From: Prochlorococcus marinus str. MIT 9215
GTDB taxonomy: Bacteria; Cyanobacteriota; Cyanobacteriia; PCC-6307; Cyanobiaceae
DNA: 7,747 nt
NCBI GenBank assembly: GCA_949486985.1
Contig: CATBLW010000035.1
Coordinates: 1-7,747, forward strand
Direction: 5' to 3'
Below the pieces are notes generated by a model, which worked only from the letters and a program-made list of their open reading frames with translations, did no database searches and was not told the DNA's origin. Below are positions 1 to 5,716 of this stretch, piece after piece. Numbering within the stretch: position 1 is the stretch's first letter; each line of letters opens with the position of its first letter. The position numbers were made by a program, and so were the translations under genes.

Positions 1-102
1 CAAGCCAGTAGATTCAAGATCTAGCAACCTCAAAGCCAGCATATTGCCAGACCTGCATTCAAAGCATCGCCACAACTGAATAGAACTGAAGCCAATATTT
101 TC

Positions 103-915
103 TCAATGTGCATGAAAACTAATGGTCTTCAAAAGCAACAGACTCATAAAGAAAATCCCAGCCAAAAACCACCACAACCGTGTCGAGGAGAAAGAAGGAA
201 TCTCCTCACGAAAAACCGAGATCAACAACCCGCCACCAAGGAAAGCTGTTGCCATAGCAAGAGTGAGGTCGGAGACTGGATGAAACAAGGCGGCATGGGT
301 GAAGCCAATCGCAAGAGCCGAAGTTCCCAGCCAACGATATCGACGCCGATAGACCAAGGGATGACGACAAGCCATCGTGCGATCCGCCAACAACACATGT
401 GCTGAGATCACAAGCGTGAACAACAGGCCATACATTCGACCTGTTGTGATTAGCGAAGGCAAGGTGTAGGCATACAAATAATTTATGGAGGCAAAAGCAA
501 GACCATGCAACATCGCAACCCAAGATCCGGTTTTTTTGCTCTGGCTTGCAAAAACATCAATACTGAAGAAACATGCAAAGCCGACCAAGGCGATTAAAAA
601 CAGCAAGGCTTCAACCATGGGCGTCGGCACAAACGTCAACATGCCAGGCGCATCAGAGAGCTCACTGCCACCGCTAGACAACGCCGGCATGAGATGAAGA
701 AACACATAGGCAACTCCAGCACCACCTCCTATGGAGGCCCAACGCTGTTGCTCGCGTTCGGGTCTTGCGGCAATAAGACCTGCCAGCCAATGGCAGGCCG
801 CAATCACAGAAACACAAGCAAAAGAAACGATCCAGGGGAATGACGTTTGCGCAGAGAATGAGGAATACACCAATGCCAAGGTCATGGATTTACAGGCCGA
901 TCCAATTAAAATCAA
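103..915 (-). CDS. Polytopic membrane protein, ZIP-like in pattern, function unknown
   Basis: The 270-residue product is very hydrophobic, with about seven or eight probable membrane segments (roughly residues 27-49, 61-80, 99-121, 132-151, 161-178, 196-213, 217-235 and 246-265), so it should sit in a membrane. Two short motifs recall an uncharacterised bacterial family distantly similar to ZIP metal permeases: AYVFLHLMPAL in the second segment (69-79) and FREEIP after the seventh (235-240). No substrate can be assigned. The longest reading starts at a TTG (915-913). An in-frame ATG eleven codons in (885-883) removes only ten residues and no membrane segment, and may be the true start; neither has a clear Shine-Dalgarno sequence. 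It is divergent from the small membrane protein at 1063, with about 150 bases between them for promoters. The reading frame is intact. That it is a gene is fairly sure; the ZIP relationship is a weak inference from memory of the family pattern. Confidence 0.8.
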   Translation of the reverse strand: MILIGSACKSMTLALVYSSFSAQTSFPWIVSFACVSVIAACHWLAGLIAARPEREQQRWASIGGGAGVAYVFLHLMPALSSGGSELSDAPGMLTFVPTPMVEALLFLIALVGFACFFSIDVFASQSKKTGSWVAMLHGLAFASINYLYAYTLPSLITTGRMYGLLFTLVISAHVLLADRTMACRHPLVYRRRYRWLGTSALAIGFTHAALFHPVSDLTLAMATAFLGGGLLISVFREEIPSFSSTRLWWFLAGIFFMSLLLLKTISFHAH

Positions 916-997
916 AGCAGATCACCAAAGAATGTTTAGAGAAAAATTGAGGCATGAAGCCACCTGCCTGCGACATAAAAACAAGGAAGAGAGATCA

Positions 998-1036
998 ATG
1001 GCGCCACACTCCAGAACAAGAGTTAGTGTTCAATAA
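998..1036 (+). other. Possible 12-codon leader ORF
   Basis: A short reading frame, MAPHSRTRVSVQ then TAA, starts at an ATG preceded by a purine-rich AAGGAAGAGAG stretch (983-993) that could act as a ribosome binding site. It ends 26 bases before the start of the small membrane protein gene at 1063, which has no Shine-Dalgarno sequence of its own. It could be a leader whose translation lets ribosomes reinitiate downstream, but an ORF this short can occur by chance. Confidence 0.15.
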
Positions 1037-1062
1037 GTTCTTGAGCGACAGCAACAACACTG

Positions 1063-1311
1063 ATGACAAAGAAAGACTGGTTTGGCATTGCCTACGTTGC
1101 TGCCTGGGTAATGATTTGGGGCACAATCGGCTCGCTGATTGACCTGCCATTCCTGAACGCGGAGATCTACCTTGCAGGATCAGTTGGGCAAGTCACCACC
1201 TTCTTCATGACAGCCTTGATCTCGATCATTCTCGCCAGCTTGCTCTTCCCAAAACTACTCAGCACTCGCATGCTCGCCAAGGCGCTGGGGCTTGATACTG
1301 AAGAAAATTAA
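1063..1311 (+). CDS. Small conserved-looking membrane protein, function unknown
   Basis: This 82-residue protein has two probable transmembrane segments, about residues 8-28 (after a short MTKKDW N-terminus) and 41-63. They are joined by a short loop with an acidic residue, and the tail is charged (LGLDTEEN). The lysines near the N-terminus suggest the N-end stays in the cytoplasm and both ends face the same side. I do not recognise a family. Tiny two-helix proteins of this sort are common in picocyanobacteria and are usually annotated as hypothetical. The ATG at 1063 is chosen because the first membrane segment follows almost at once and no better start exists. There is no Shine-Dalgarno sequence before it. 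It lies alone on the plus strand, divergent from the polytopic membrane protein to its left. No terminator hairpin with a T-run follows. Confidence 0.7.
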   Translation: MTKKDWFGIAYVAAWVMIWGTIGSLIDLPFLNAEIYLAGSVGQVTTFFMTALISIILASLLFPKLLSTRMLAKALGLDTEEN

Positions 1312-1552
1312 TTAATAGCCTGATCACAAGATCAACTAGAGAGCTTCAAGCTTGAAACGGTTAATGAAGCCTGCTATTCGGGCGGGAAAGGCAATGAAAC
1401 CAATGATCACAGACAAAAAGCAAACCTCAGCTGTCAAAAACTAGCAAGCAAAAAGCAAAGCAGTCGACCAAAAGTATCGACGGGATCGCAACTGCAAGAA
1501 TATAAACAAGACCCAACAGAGAAGTTAACTAAGTACGGCTAACCGCAGAGGA

Positions 1553-1726
1553 ATGACGGTTAACAGGGTATACAACACCGACTCTTTAAGAGAGAATTCA
1601 TTCATCGACAAGAGGGCAGAGGCCCACAGCGTCGATGAGACGAAGCAAGCAACGGGCGAGGAGCTGCTCGTTTGTTGCTTGCTTGGCAATTCCGTCTGCT
1701 CACAACAAACAAGGAGTAACCAATGA
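1553..1726 (+). CDS. Possible 57-residue ORF ending in an ATGA overlap with the next gene
   Basis: An open frame runs from ATG at 1553 to TGA at 1724-1726, so its stop overlaps the ATG of the gene at 1723 as ATGA, a layout typical of coupled genes. The product would be mostly hydrophilic (MTVNRVYNTD at its start), with a Cys-containing patch LLVCCLLGNSVC at residues 38-49 and cysteines at 41, 42 and 49. Against it: the purine run AGAGGA touches the ATG, which is too close for a working Shine-Dalgarno sequence; the codons at 1643-1684 form an 18-bp hairpin that by itself explains the sequence; and the downstream gene has its own strong site. There is no double-glycine leader site to support a secreted or modified peptide. 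It may simply be an open frame in a 5-prime leader. Confidence 0.22.
   Translation: MTVNRVYNTDSLRENSFIDKRAEAHSVDETKQATGEELLVCCLLGNSVCSQQTRSNQ
1584..1598 (+). repeat. 15-base element, copy 1 (CTTTAAGAGAGAATT)
   Basis: Matches the element at 2364-2378 at 14 of 15 positions (CTTTAA[G/A]AGAGAATT). This copy also sits in a short inverted repeat, CTCTT-T-AAGAG (1582-1592). It lies about 125 bases before the small gene pair. It could be a promoter or operator element, but could also be chance similarity in purine-rich spacer. Confidence 0.3.
1643..1684 (+). promoter_or_regulatory. 18-bp hairpin in the leader of the small gene pair
   Basis: AAGCAAGCAAC (1643-1653) pairs perfectly with GTTGCTTGCTT (1674-1684). 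GGG (1654-1656) faces TTT (1671-1673), giving three G-U pairs in RNA, and CGAG (1657-1660) pairs with CTCG (1667-1670), leaving a six-base loop GAGCTG. The result is an uninterrupted 18-pair stem ending 38 bases before the ATG at 1723. No T-run follows on either strand, so it does not look like an intrinsic terminator. The G-U pairs form only in plus-strand RNA (the complement would give C-A mismatches), which points to function as plus-strand RNA: a 5-prime stabiliser, a protein-binding site, a processing site, or the end of a small RNA. Confidence 0.6.
1711..1716 (+). promoter_or_regulatory. Strong Shine-Dalgarno sequence AAGGAG
   Basis: AAGGAG lies six bases before the ATG at 1723, an ideal distance. 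It fixes the start of the 67-residue gene and argues that this small ORF is truly translated. It lies just outside the leader hairpin and is not paired by it. Confidence 0.75.
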
Positions 1727-1926
1727 CTTTACAAACACCAACAAAATCAGAGCTCAGCTGCACATCTGTGATTGATCTTTATGCTCTTCGCCTTGCATTG
1801 TGGGATGAAATCGATGCTGCCAATGCAAAACAACAGCTCGCGAAGACAGCGCGCCTTACTCATTACATCAAGAACACCATTTCGCCGTTGATCAGAGCAG
1901 AGGAGGGCCTTCATGAAGCTGACTGA
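1723..1926 (+). CDS. Small hypothetical protein, first gene of an overlapping pair
   Basis: The 67-residue product has no family I recognise. Its N-terminal 15 residues are polar and rich in Ser and Thr. From about residue 17 to 60 the sequence looks helical, with LYALRLALWDEID at 19-31 followed by Ala-, Lys- and Gln-rich residues and a second hydrophobic stretch around 47-57. It has no signal peptide, membrane segment or known catalytic motif, so a small soluble cytoplasmic helical protein is likely. The start is set by AAGGAG six bases upstream. It overlaps the next gene by 14 bases in a different frame, so the two are almost certainly cotranscribed and probably translationally coupled, and may work together. 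A long hairpin lies just upstream and may control the message. That it is expressed is supported by the ribosome binding site; function is unknown. Confidence 0.65.
   Translation: MTLQTPTKSELSCTSVIDLYALRLALWDEIDAANAKQQLAKTARLTHYIKNTISPLIRAEEGLHEAD
1901..1906 (+). promoter_or_regulatory. Perfect Shine-Dalgarno AGGAGG inside the upstream gene
   Basis: AGGAGG lies six bases before the ATG at 1913, within the last codons of the 67-residue gene. A consensus site at ideal spacing is strong support for translation of the second gene and for its start. It also means the second gene need not depend wholly on ribosomes arriving from the first. Confidence 0.75.
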
Positions 1927-2191
1927 AGTCGTCGCTCAGCATGGGTTCATCCCATCAAAACTAGCCGAGATCAACAACGCCAAGCTCTATAGCCGTCAAA
2001 ACATTGACGGCGTTACTGAGCTTCTCTGCGTTCAGAAAATCGGCAATGTAATGCGCGTGGATCGGATGCCGCTTGTCGAGCTTTCACCAGGGATCTTGCT
2101 ACCGATTGGTGATGGCATTTCCAACCAAGTCTTGCCTAGGGGCGAACTAGAGGGCTATCTAAACACAACACTTGTACCCATGAATCAATAA
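1913..2191 (+). CDS. Small hypothetical protein, second gene of an overlapping pair
   Basis: The 92-residue product is not recognised. It begins MKLTEVVAQHGF, then alternates charged and hydrophobic residues in a way that suggests a mostly beta domain: ELLCVQKIGNVMRVDRM at about 37-53, then a Pro/Gly-rich part with SPGILLPIGDG at 58-68. There is no signal peptide, membrane segment or known motif, and a single cysteine (39). The ATG is fixed by the AGGAGG site and overlaps the end of the upstream gene by 14 bases. Two small overlapping genes with strong ribosome binding sites are the layout of many two-component modules, including toxin-antitoxin pairs, but neither product shows a toxin or antitoxin family signature, so that is only a possibility. 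No terminator is visible after the stop codon. Confidence 0.65.
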   Translation: MKLTEVVAQHGFIPSKLAEINNAKLYSRQNIDGVTELLCVQKIGNVMRVDRMPLVELSPGILLPIGDGISNQVLPRGELEGYLNTTLVPMNQ

Positions 2192-2426
2192 CATCAAGCC
2201 AAATCCAAGCTTCATCTAGCGCCTTAAACAATTAATAGCCAAACTCATACGATTAACCACCAAAGAACAAGCCAGGAAAGCAACGACTAGTGTTGACTCA
2301 ACTGGGTGCCCCAATCCAACCCTCATAACATCTAGTCAGCCAAAACCGTCCAATAACAAAATCCTTTAAAAGAGAATTAGCAATGAAAGAATGAGCCGCC
2401 TTGTCCGACCTAAGATCAAAGGCATT
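2192..2426. other. Spacer between converging genes, no gene seen
   Basis: About 235 bases between the end of the small gene pair and the end of the minus-strand decarboxylase-like gene. No intrinsic terminator hairpin with a T-run is visible on either strand, although two converging transcripts should end here. It holds the second copy of the 15-base element (2364-2378), followed by a three-codon frame ATGAAAGAATGA and an overlapping 27-codon frame (2391-2474) that runs into the antisense of the next gene. Neither is convincing as a gene. Confidence 0.5.
2364..2378 (+). repeat. 15-base element, copy 2 (CTTTAAAAGAGAATT)
   Basis: Second copy of the element at 1584-1598, with one difference in 15 bases and the same orientation, 780 bases downstream. 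It lies shortly before the tiny frames at 2383 and 2391. Its position on the far side of the small gene pair makes it worth noting, but the element is purine-rich and short, so chance is possible. Confidence 0.3.
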
Positions 2427-3566
2427 TCAACTGGAACTGATATTCACAAGAAGACTCATGCGGTTATTCCCTAGAAGCTTTGGATCTTCGAGGACGTCAC
2501 CTTCTGGGTCGGCGATCACCTCGACTCGGTGCTGGCCTTTAAGCAAAGGCCAATCCAAAGAAAAGCTCTCTTGTTCCCCTGCAGCTAGCCATGGTAATCG
2601 CAGGTAGCGATGATCACCGAAGCGATCATTCACCACGACAGCCACACCAACATCGCTAACATCAAGTGTTCCACGATTAGTAACAGTGAAATCAACTGTC
2701 TGTCCACAGTAGGTTAATTTTTCAATGCTCAGGTCAGAGGCCAGATAGTTGATCTGTTGAATCGGATAAATAACAAGGCGTCCCAGTGAATTGAGTCGAC
2801 TGGAGGAATGCTCATGATGAAGGTGGCCTCCAAATCGGAGATCAGTGCTGCAACCATGCAGATGCAGATGGGCGCCAGGCTCAGGAACTGTTACACGGCC
2901 AGAGGTCGGCTCCATGTCGAAGAAGCCACAACAGTCCCATTGAAGAGAGTTACCCAGAAATTGGATGGGATCATCCTGTTGGCAGGGGTCTGAAGCTGCT
3001 AATCGGTAATGCTGAAGAAGTTCGTAAAGACTGCGGGAGGCAGTGGCATCACCAGACTTACTCGAGGCGATTTGAGAGTTTCGCCTTTGCTGCCCCATGC
3101 AAAGTTTTGAGGCAATAGTGATAACAAGCTCCTGCCAAAAAGACATGAGGCGTATGCCGTAAATGGAAGCCTCTTCGAGTTCACCTTCGCAGCGAGAAAT
3201 GCTGATTGCTTCTGAGATCAGTCCCTGAAGCGAACAACAACTTGGATCCAATCGCTGCAGATCAAAAGGCCTTCGAAAAGCGGTTGCATCGGCAGTGAAA
3301 CATACATAAGGGAAATGGCCACTTCCATCTCCATGTCGCAATTCACGAACACTGCCGTCATGAGCCTGACACTTCCAGATCTTCGTATCCCCTTCCGCTG
3401 ACTGAAGGAAGCTCAGTTCACCGTTATCAATGCTTGTCGTAGTTCCGAGGCCGAGAACATCTCCACTCAGAGGGATTCGATCCAGGGGCAAATGCTCTCT
3501 AACATCTCCCAAAATCAGATCAGAGACGTTATTTGCAATCGACAAGCCGACCATGCATCCCAACAC
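2427..3566 (-). CDS. Acetolactate decarboxylase-like protein with C-terminal CARDB-like domain
   Basis: This 379-residue protein aligns by eye with alpha-acetolactate decarboxylase (BudA/AlsD), which converts acetolactate to acetoin and is usually about 240 residues. Shared signs are GLGTTTSIDNGEL (39-51, Glu50 at the position of a conserved active-site Glu), a WKCQAHDGSVR strand (64-74), YGIRL (136-140, Arg139 matching the conserved Arg), and a metal site His235-x-His237-x10-His248 ending in GGH, with the spacing of the family's zinc histidines. From about 276 to 376 a second domain with strands such as VDFTVTNRGTLDVSDVGV resembles CARDB, an Ig-like beta domain of surface and secreted proteins. 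It replaces the usual enzyme C-terminus, which supplies another catalytic Glu. There are 12 cysteines and no clear signal peptide. The start is GTG (3566); an in-frame ATG at 3554 is an alternative, and neither has a good Shine-Dalgarno sequence. No acetolactate synthase or diol gene is adjacent. The related PPC/DUF296 fold is an alternative family. Activity is unproven. Confidence 0.75.
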   Translation of the reverse strand: MLGCMVGLSIANNVSDLILGDVREHLPLDRIPLSGDVLGLGTTTSIDNGELSFLQSAEGDTKIWKCQAHDGSVRELRHGDGSGHFPYVCFTADATAFRRPFDLQRLDPSCCSLQGLISEAISISRCEGELEEASIYGIRLMSFWQELVITIASKLCMGQQRRNSQIASSKSGDATASRSLYELLQHYRLAASDPCQQDDPIQFLGNSLQWDCCGFFDMEPTSGRVTVPEPGAHLHLHGCSTDLRFGGHLHHEHSSSRLNSLGRLVIYPIQQINYLASDLSIEKLTYCGQTVDFTVTNRGTLDVSDVGVAVVVNDRFGDHRYLRLPWLAAGEQESFSLDWPLLKGQHRVEVIADPEGDVLEDPKLLGNNRMSLLVNISSS

Positions 3567-3624
3567 GAATTGAGTTTAATTGTGACCATGAGCTAGAAAA
3601 AAATCCACTACCTGCCTTGAAAGT

Positions 3625-3648
3625 CAGCTGATATCAACTATCAAGCTG
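3625..3648. other. Imperfect hairpin between two minus-strand genes
   Basis: CAGCTGATA (3625-3633) pairs with TATCAAGCTG (3639-3648) through nine base pairs with one bulged A and a five-base loop. It lies between the end of the DUF3177 gene and the start of the decarboxylase-like gene, where a minus-strand terminator would be expected. The nearest minus-strand run of seven T (3603-3597) is about 20 bases beyond the stem, too far for a canonical intrinsic terminator. It may be a weak terminator, an operator, or chance. Confidence 0.25.
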
Positions 3649-3741
3649 CTTCGTCATACGGACAACGAACGCTTGAGACTTAGTTAAACAAACAACCTAA
3701 TGATCTAGATAGCCTCGATCAGATTGAATCAACCAGTGAAC

Positions 3742-4359
3742 TCAGAACTCACCCGCGACTCGCCCCTGACGCGGGAAACGCACCAGAAGCCACTGCAGCA
3801 AGCCAACGACATAAGCCACGAGGGCCACATAACCAACAAATGCAGCAACCGCTTCGGTCCACTGGCCACCAAAGATGAAATCAAATACACCTTCAACTAC
3901 CCGGTGCAAGCCTTGAGGAGCCACAAGCCAAGCCTTGCAATTCGTACCTTCAATACCTTTCAGACAGGCCAGAGTTTGAAAAGCCGTCGCGCTGGTTAAT
4001 AGGCCAAATCCAGTCAGAGCCCAACGCCAAAGTCGCACCGTGAAGGGCAATGGACGCCAAGGGGGCAAGTCGGCCAGTTCTTCATTGAGATCAACCCAAA
4101 ACCAAACAGAAACAACCATCAACAACGGCGCGAGAAACGCTGTCAAATAACCAATAGGGCGCGCATCCGTAAGCAACAACACGCTGATCGCCAGCAAGCT
4201 GGCGATCTTCCAATAAATCGTGAGCAACCTCACCATTGACGTCTCCCGCCGCAGCAATGCCCAAATCAACAGGACCAGAGGCAGACCCACCGCAAAAACC
4301 GCCGCGAGACGGTAAATGAGCCAGACCAAAGTGAGGTAAGAGAGCTCGGGCACTGGCAA
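3742..4359 (-). CDS. DUF3177 family cyanobacterial membrane protein
   Basis: The 205-residue product has about five probable membrane segments (around residues 8-35, 44-64, 69-92, 109-130 and 167-193), separated by loops with LNEELADLPPWRPLP (91-105) and an aromatic stretch near 155-167. The opening LVWLIYRLA followed by PLVLLIWALL, and the overall length, match the uncharacterised DUF3177 family that I know from cyanobacteria; no activity is established for it. It probably sits in the plasma or thylakoid membrane. An in-frame TGA just upstream limits the start to TTG (4359-4357) or GTG (4353-4351), two codons apart; neither has a Shine-Dalgarno sequence, and GTG is perhaps more likely. It is divergent from the FIST gene with only 28 bases between starts, so its promoter must overlap the other gene's leader or coding part. 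The family call is by memory of the pattern. Confidence 0.82.
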   Translation of the reverse strand: MPVPELSYLTLVWLIYRLAAVFAVGLPLVLLIWALLRRETSMVRLLTIYWKIASLLAISVLLLTDARPIGYLTAFLAPLLMVVSVWFWVDLNEELADLPPWRPLPFTVRLWRWALTGFGLLTSATAFQTLACLKGIEGTNCKAWLVAPQGLHRVVEGVFDFIFGGQWTEAVAAFVGYVALVAYVVGLLQWLLVRFPRQGRVAGEF

Positions 4360-4367
4360 GATTCATC

Positions 4368-4373
4368 AAGGAG
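4368..4373 (+). promoter_or_regulatory. AAGGAG with unusual spacing before the FIST gene
   Basis: AAGGAG lies 14 bases before the in-frame ATG at 4388, longer than normal, but nine bases before an out-of-frame ATG at 4383 that would give only a short product. No other purine-rich site precedes the later in-frame ATG at 4424. It therefore leaves the true start of the FIST gene uncertain. Confidence 0.4.
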
Positions 4374-4387
4374 TCATTATCAATGCC

Positions 4388-5713
4388 ATGGCCGTTGGTG
4401 CCAGAGTTGGTAGTGTCAATTTCATGGGGAATTTCTCTCCGCTCGACTGGTTCAAGAGCCGCTCCGTGCAATCCAACTGCCGGACAGCCCTATCCAACCA
4501 GCCCTCACTTGAGGCGGCCGTTAAAGAGGTTGCAGATTCCCTGATGGGAATGGCCAAGGCCGATCTCGCCATCGTCTTTGCATCAACCGACTACGCCAGT
4601 GACCTGCCAAGACTGCTGCCTTTATTGCGGCAGCGGCTGACTGCGAACCATTGGCTTGGCTGCTGCGGTGGCGGAGTGATCGGAACAACAGCCACGGGTA
4701 TGGCCTCAGAACAGGAACAAACTCCTGCTCTCAGTGTCACGCTGCTGCAGCTGCCGGGAGTCGTTCTCCAGCCCTTCGCCCTTGATACGCAAGCTTTACC
4801 CGACCTTGATGGGCCCGCACAAAACTGGCAGGAATGGATCGGGGCTGATCCAGGCAAAGCCCGCAGCATGCTGCTGCTTATCGACCCCAGCTCAGCATCG
4901 ATTAATGATCTAATCAGCGGCATTGATTACGCCTACCCAAACAGCCCGGTGATGGGTGGCATTGCAGGGCCTCATAACGCACCGCATGGATCTCTCCTCT
5001 TTGACGACAACGTTGTAACGGGTGCAGTGGGATGCAGCATTGGTGGTGACTGGATGCTTGAGGCCGTGGTAGCCCAAGGCTGCAAACCGATCGGACCCGT
5101 CTTTGCTGTTGAACAAGTGAAAAGGAATGTGCTGCTGGAGCTCAGCCACGACGACAAGAAAGACAGCCCTGTGGCCTGCCTTCAGCGTGTGCTGGCTGAT
5201 CTCTCAGAAGAAGAGCGAGAGATGGTTCGCCACTCCTTATTTCTGGGCATTGAACGCCGCGACCTTGTCATCAGAAGCAACAGCGGCCCCAAAACCCAAG
5301 GAGCTTTTCTGGTTCGCAACCTGATCGGTGTCGACCCAAAAAATGGCGCGGTTGCCGTTGCCGAAAGAATGCGCGCTGGGCAAAACGTTCAATTTCAATT
5401 GCGTGAAGCCGAAGCCTCACGACAAGAAGCCGAACAACTGCTTCAGGCCGCACAAGAACGCAACAGTGATCCACCCTTATTTGGTCTGCTTATGGCCTGT
5501 CTTGGCCGAGGACGTGGTCTTTACGGCGCCCCCAATGGCGATGTCAATATCGCCCGCAAGTTAATGCCTGATCTGCCAATTGCCGGTCTGTTTTGCAACG
5601 GAGAAATCGGACCTGTTGGCAGCGCCACCCATATCCACGGCTATACCGCCTGCTGGGGGCTACTCAGACATGCGCCCGTTCCAGCCGAACCATCTGACTC
5701 TGACTTGTCCTGA
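4388..5713 (+). CDS. FIST-domain (FIST_N plus FIST_C) putative sensory protein
   Basis: FIST domains are thought to bind small ligands, perhaps amino acids, in signalling proteins; a stand-alone form is common in cyanobacteria and has no proven role. This 441-residue protein has the two-part layout: FIST_N from about residue 38 to 250, with the Gly-rich GCCGGGVIGT (91-100) and PVMGGIAG (187-194), and FIST_C from about 255 to 425, ending in the hallmark LFCNGEIGPVG (401-411) and HIHGYTACWG (415-424). LREAEASRQEAEQLLQAAQERN (338-359) is probably a helical linker. No kinase, GGDEF or methyl-accepting domain is attached, so any output would need a partner. It has no membrane segment and is likely cytoplasmic. 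In-frame starts are ATG 4388 and ATG 4424; residues 1-12 look unlike a conserved N-terminus, so 4424 (MGNFSPLDWF) may be the real one. It is first in a likely operon with trmB and the IctB-like gene. Confidence 0.88.
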   Translation: MAVGARVGSVNFMGNFSPLDWFKSRSVQSNCRTALSNQPSLEAAVKEVADSLMGMAKADLAIVFASTDYASDLPRLLPLLRQRLTANHWLGCCGGGVIGTTATGMASEQEQTPALSVTLLQLPGVVLQPFALDTQALPDLDGPAQNWQEWIGADPGKARSMLLLIDPSSASINDLISGIDYAYPNSPVMGGIAGPHNAPHGSLLFDDNVVTGAVGCSIGGDWMLEAVVAQGCKPIGPVFAVEQVKRNVLLELSHDDKKDSPVACLQRVLADLSEEEREMVRHSLFLGIERRDLVIRSNSGPKTQGAFLVRNLIGVDPKNGAVAVAERMRAGQNVQFQLREAEASRQEAEQLLQAAQERNSDPPLFGLLMACLGRGRGLYGAPNGDVNIARKLMPDLPIAGLFCNGEIGPVGSATHIHGYTACWGLLRHAPVPAEPSDSDLS

Positions 5714-5716
5714 CTA

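Larger units (their letters stand above)
1312..1722. other. Gene-poor intergenic region with inverted repeats
   Basis: About 410 bases without a convincing gene. It holds a perfect 12-base palindrome TTCAAGCTTGAA (1345-1356); a 26-codon basic ORF with no good ribosome binding site (1364-1444); an 11-base direct repeat CAAAAAGCAAA at 1414-1424 and 1449-1459; a small stem-loop TAACCG/CGGTTA (1540-1545 with 1557-1562); and a strong hairpin and a possible 57-codon ORF, both listed separately. I see no tRNA, no recognisable small RNA and no clear -35/-10 promoter pair. A TATACA at 1569-1574 resembles a -10 box but lacks a matching -35. Confidence 0.5.

Noticed and set aside
106..1036. Plus-strand ORFs at 106-405, 485-697 and 731-1036
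   Set aside because: They lie mostly antisense to the minus-strand membrane protein, are polar with irregular composition, and show no domain; shadow frames.
1364..1444. 26-codon basic ORF (MKPAIRAGKAM...)
   Set aside because: No ribosome binding site at proper distance, low-complexity Lys/Ala composition, and it covers one of the A-rich direct repeats; likely chance.
1414..1459. CAAAAAGCAAA repeated with a 35-base offset, considered as the start of a CRISPR-like or iteron array
   Set aside because: Only two copies, 11 bases, in an A-rich stretch; no third unit at the same period.
1643..1684. Hairpin as an intrinsic terminator
   Set aside because: No T-run follows on the plus strand, and none on the minus strand.
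1553..1726. Lanthipeptide (prochlorosin) precursor in the small-ORF region
   Set aside because: The Cys-containing tail prompted the idea, but there is no Nif11-type leader, no double-glycine cleavage site and no modifying enzyme in the window.
1310..2240. AATTAATAGCC at 1310-1320 and again at 2230-2240, both after gene ends
   Set aside because: Eleven AT-rich bases with no extension on either side; no more than chance similarity.
2391..2474. 27-codon ORF after the second 15-base element
   Set aside because: It runs antisense into the end of the decarboxylase-like gene, has no close ribosome binding site and no recognisable feature.
3724..3999. Plus-strand 91-codon ORF
   Set aside because: Almost wholly antisense to the DUF3177 gene, whose membrane-segment pattern is clearly the real coding signal.
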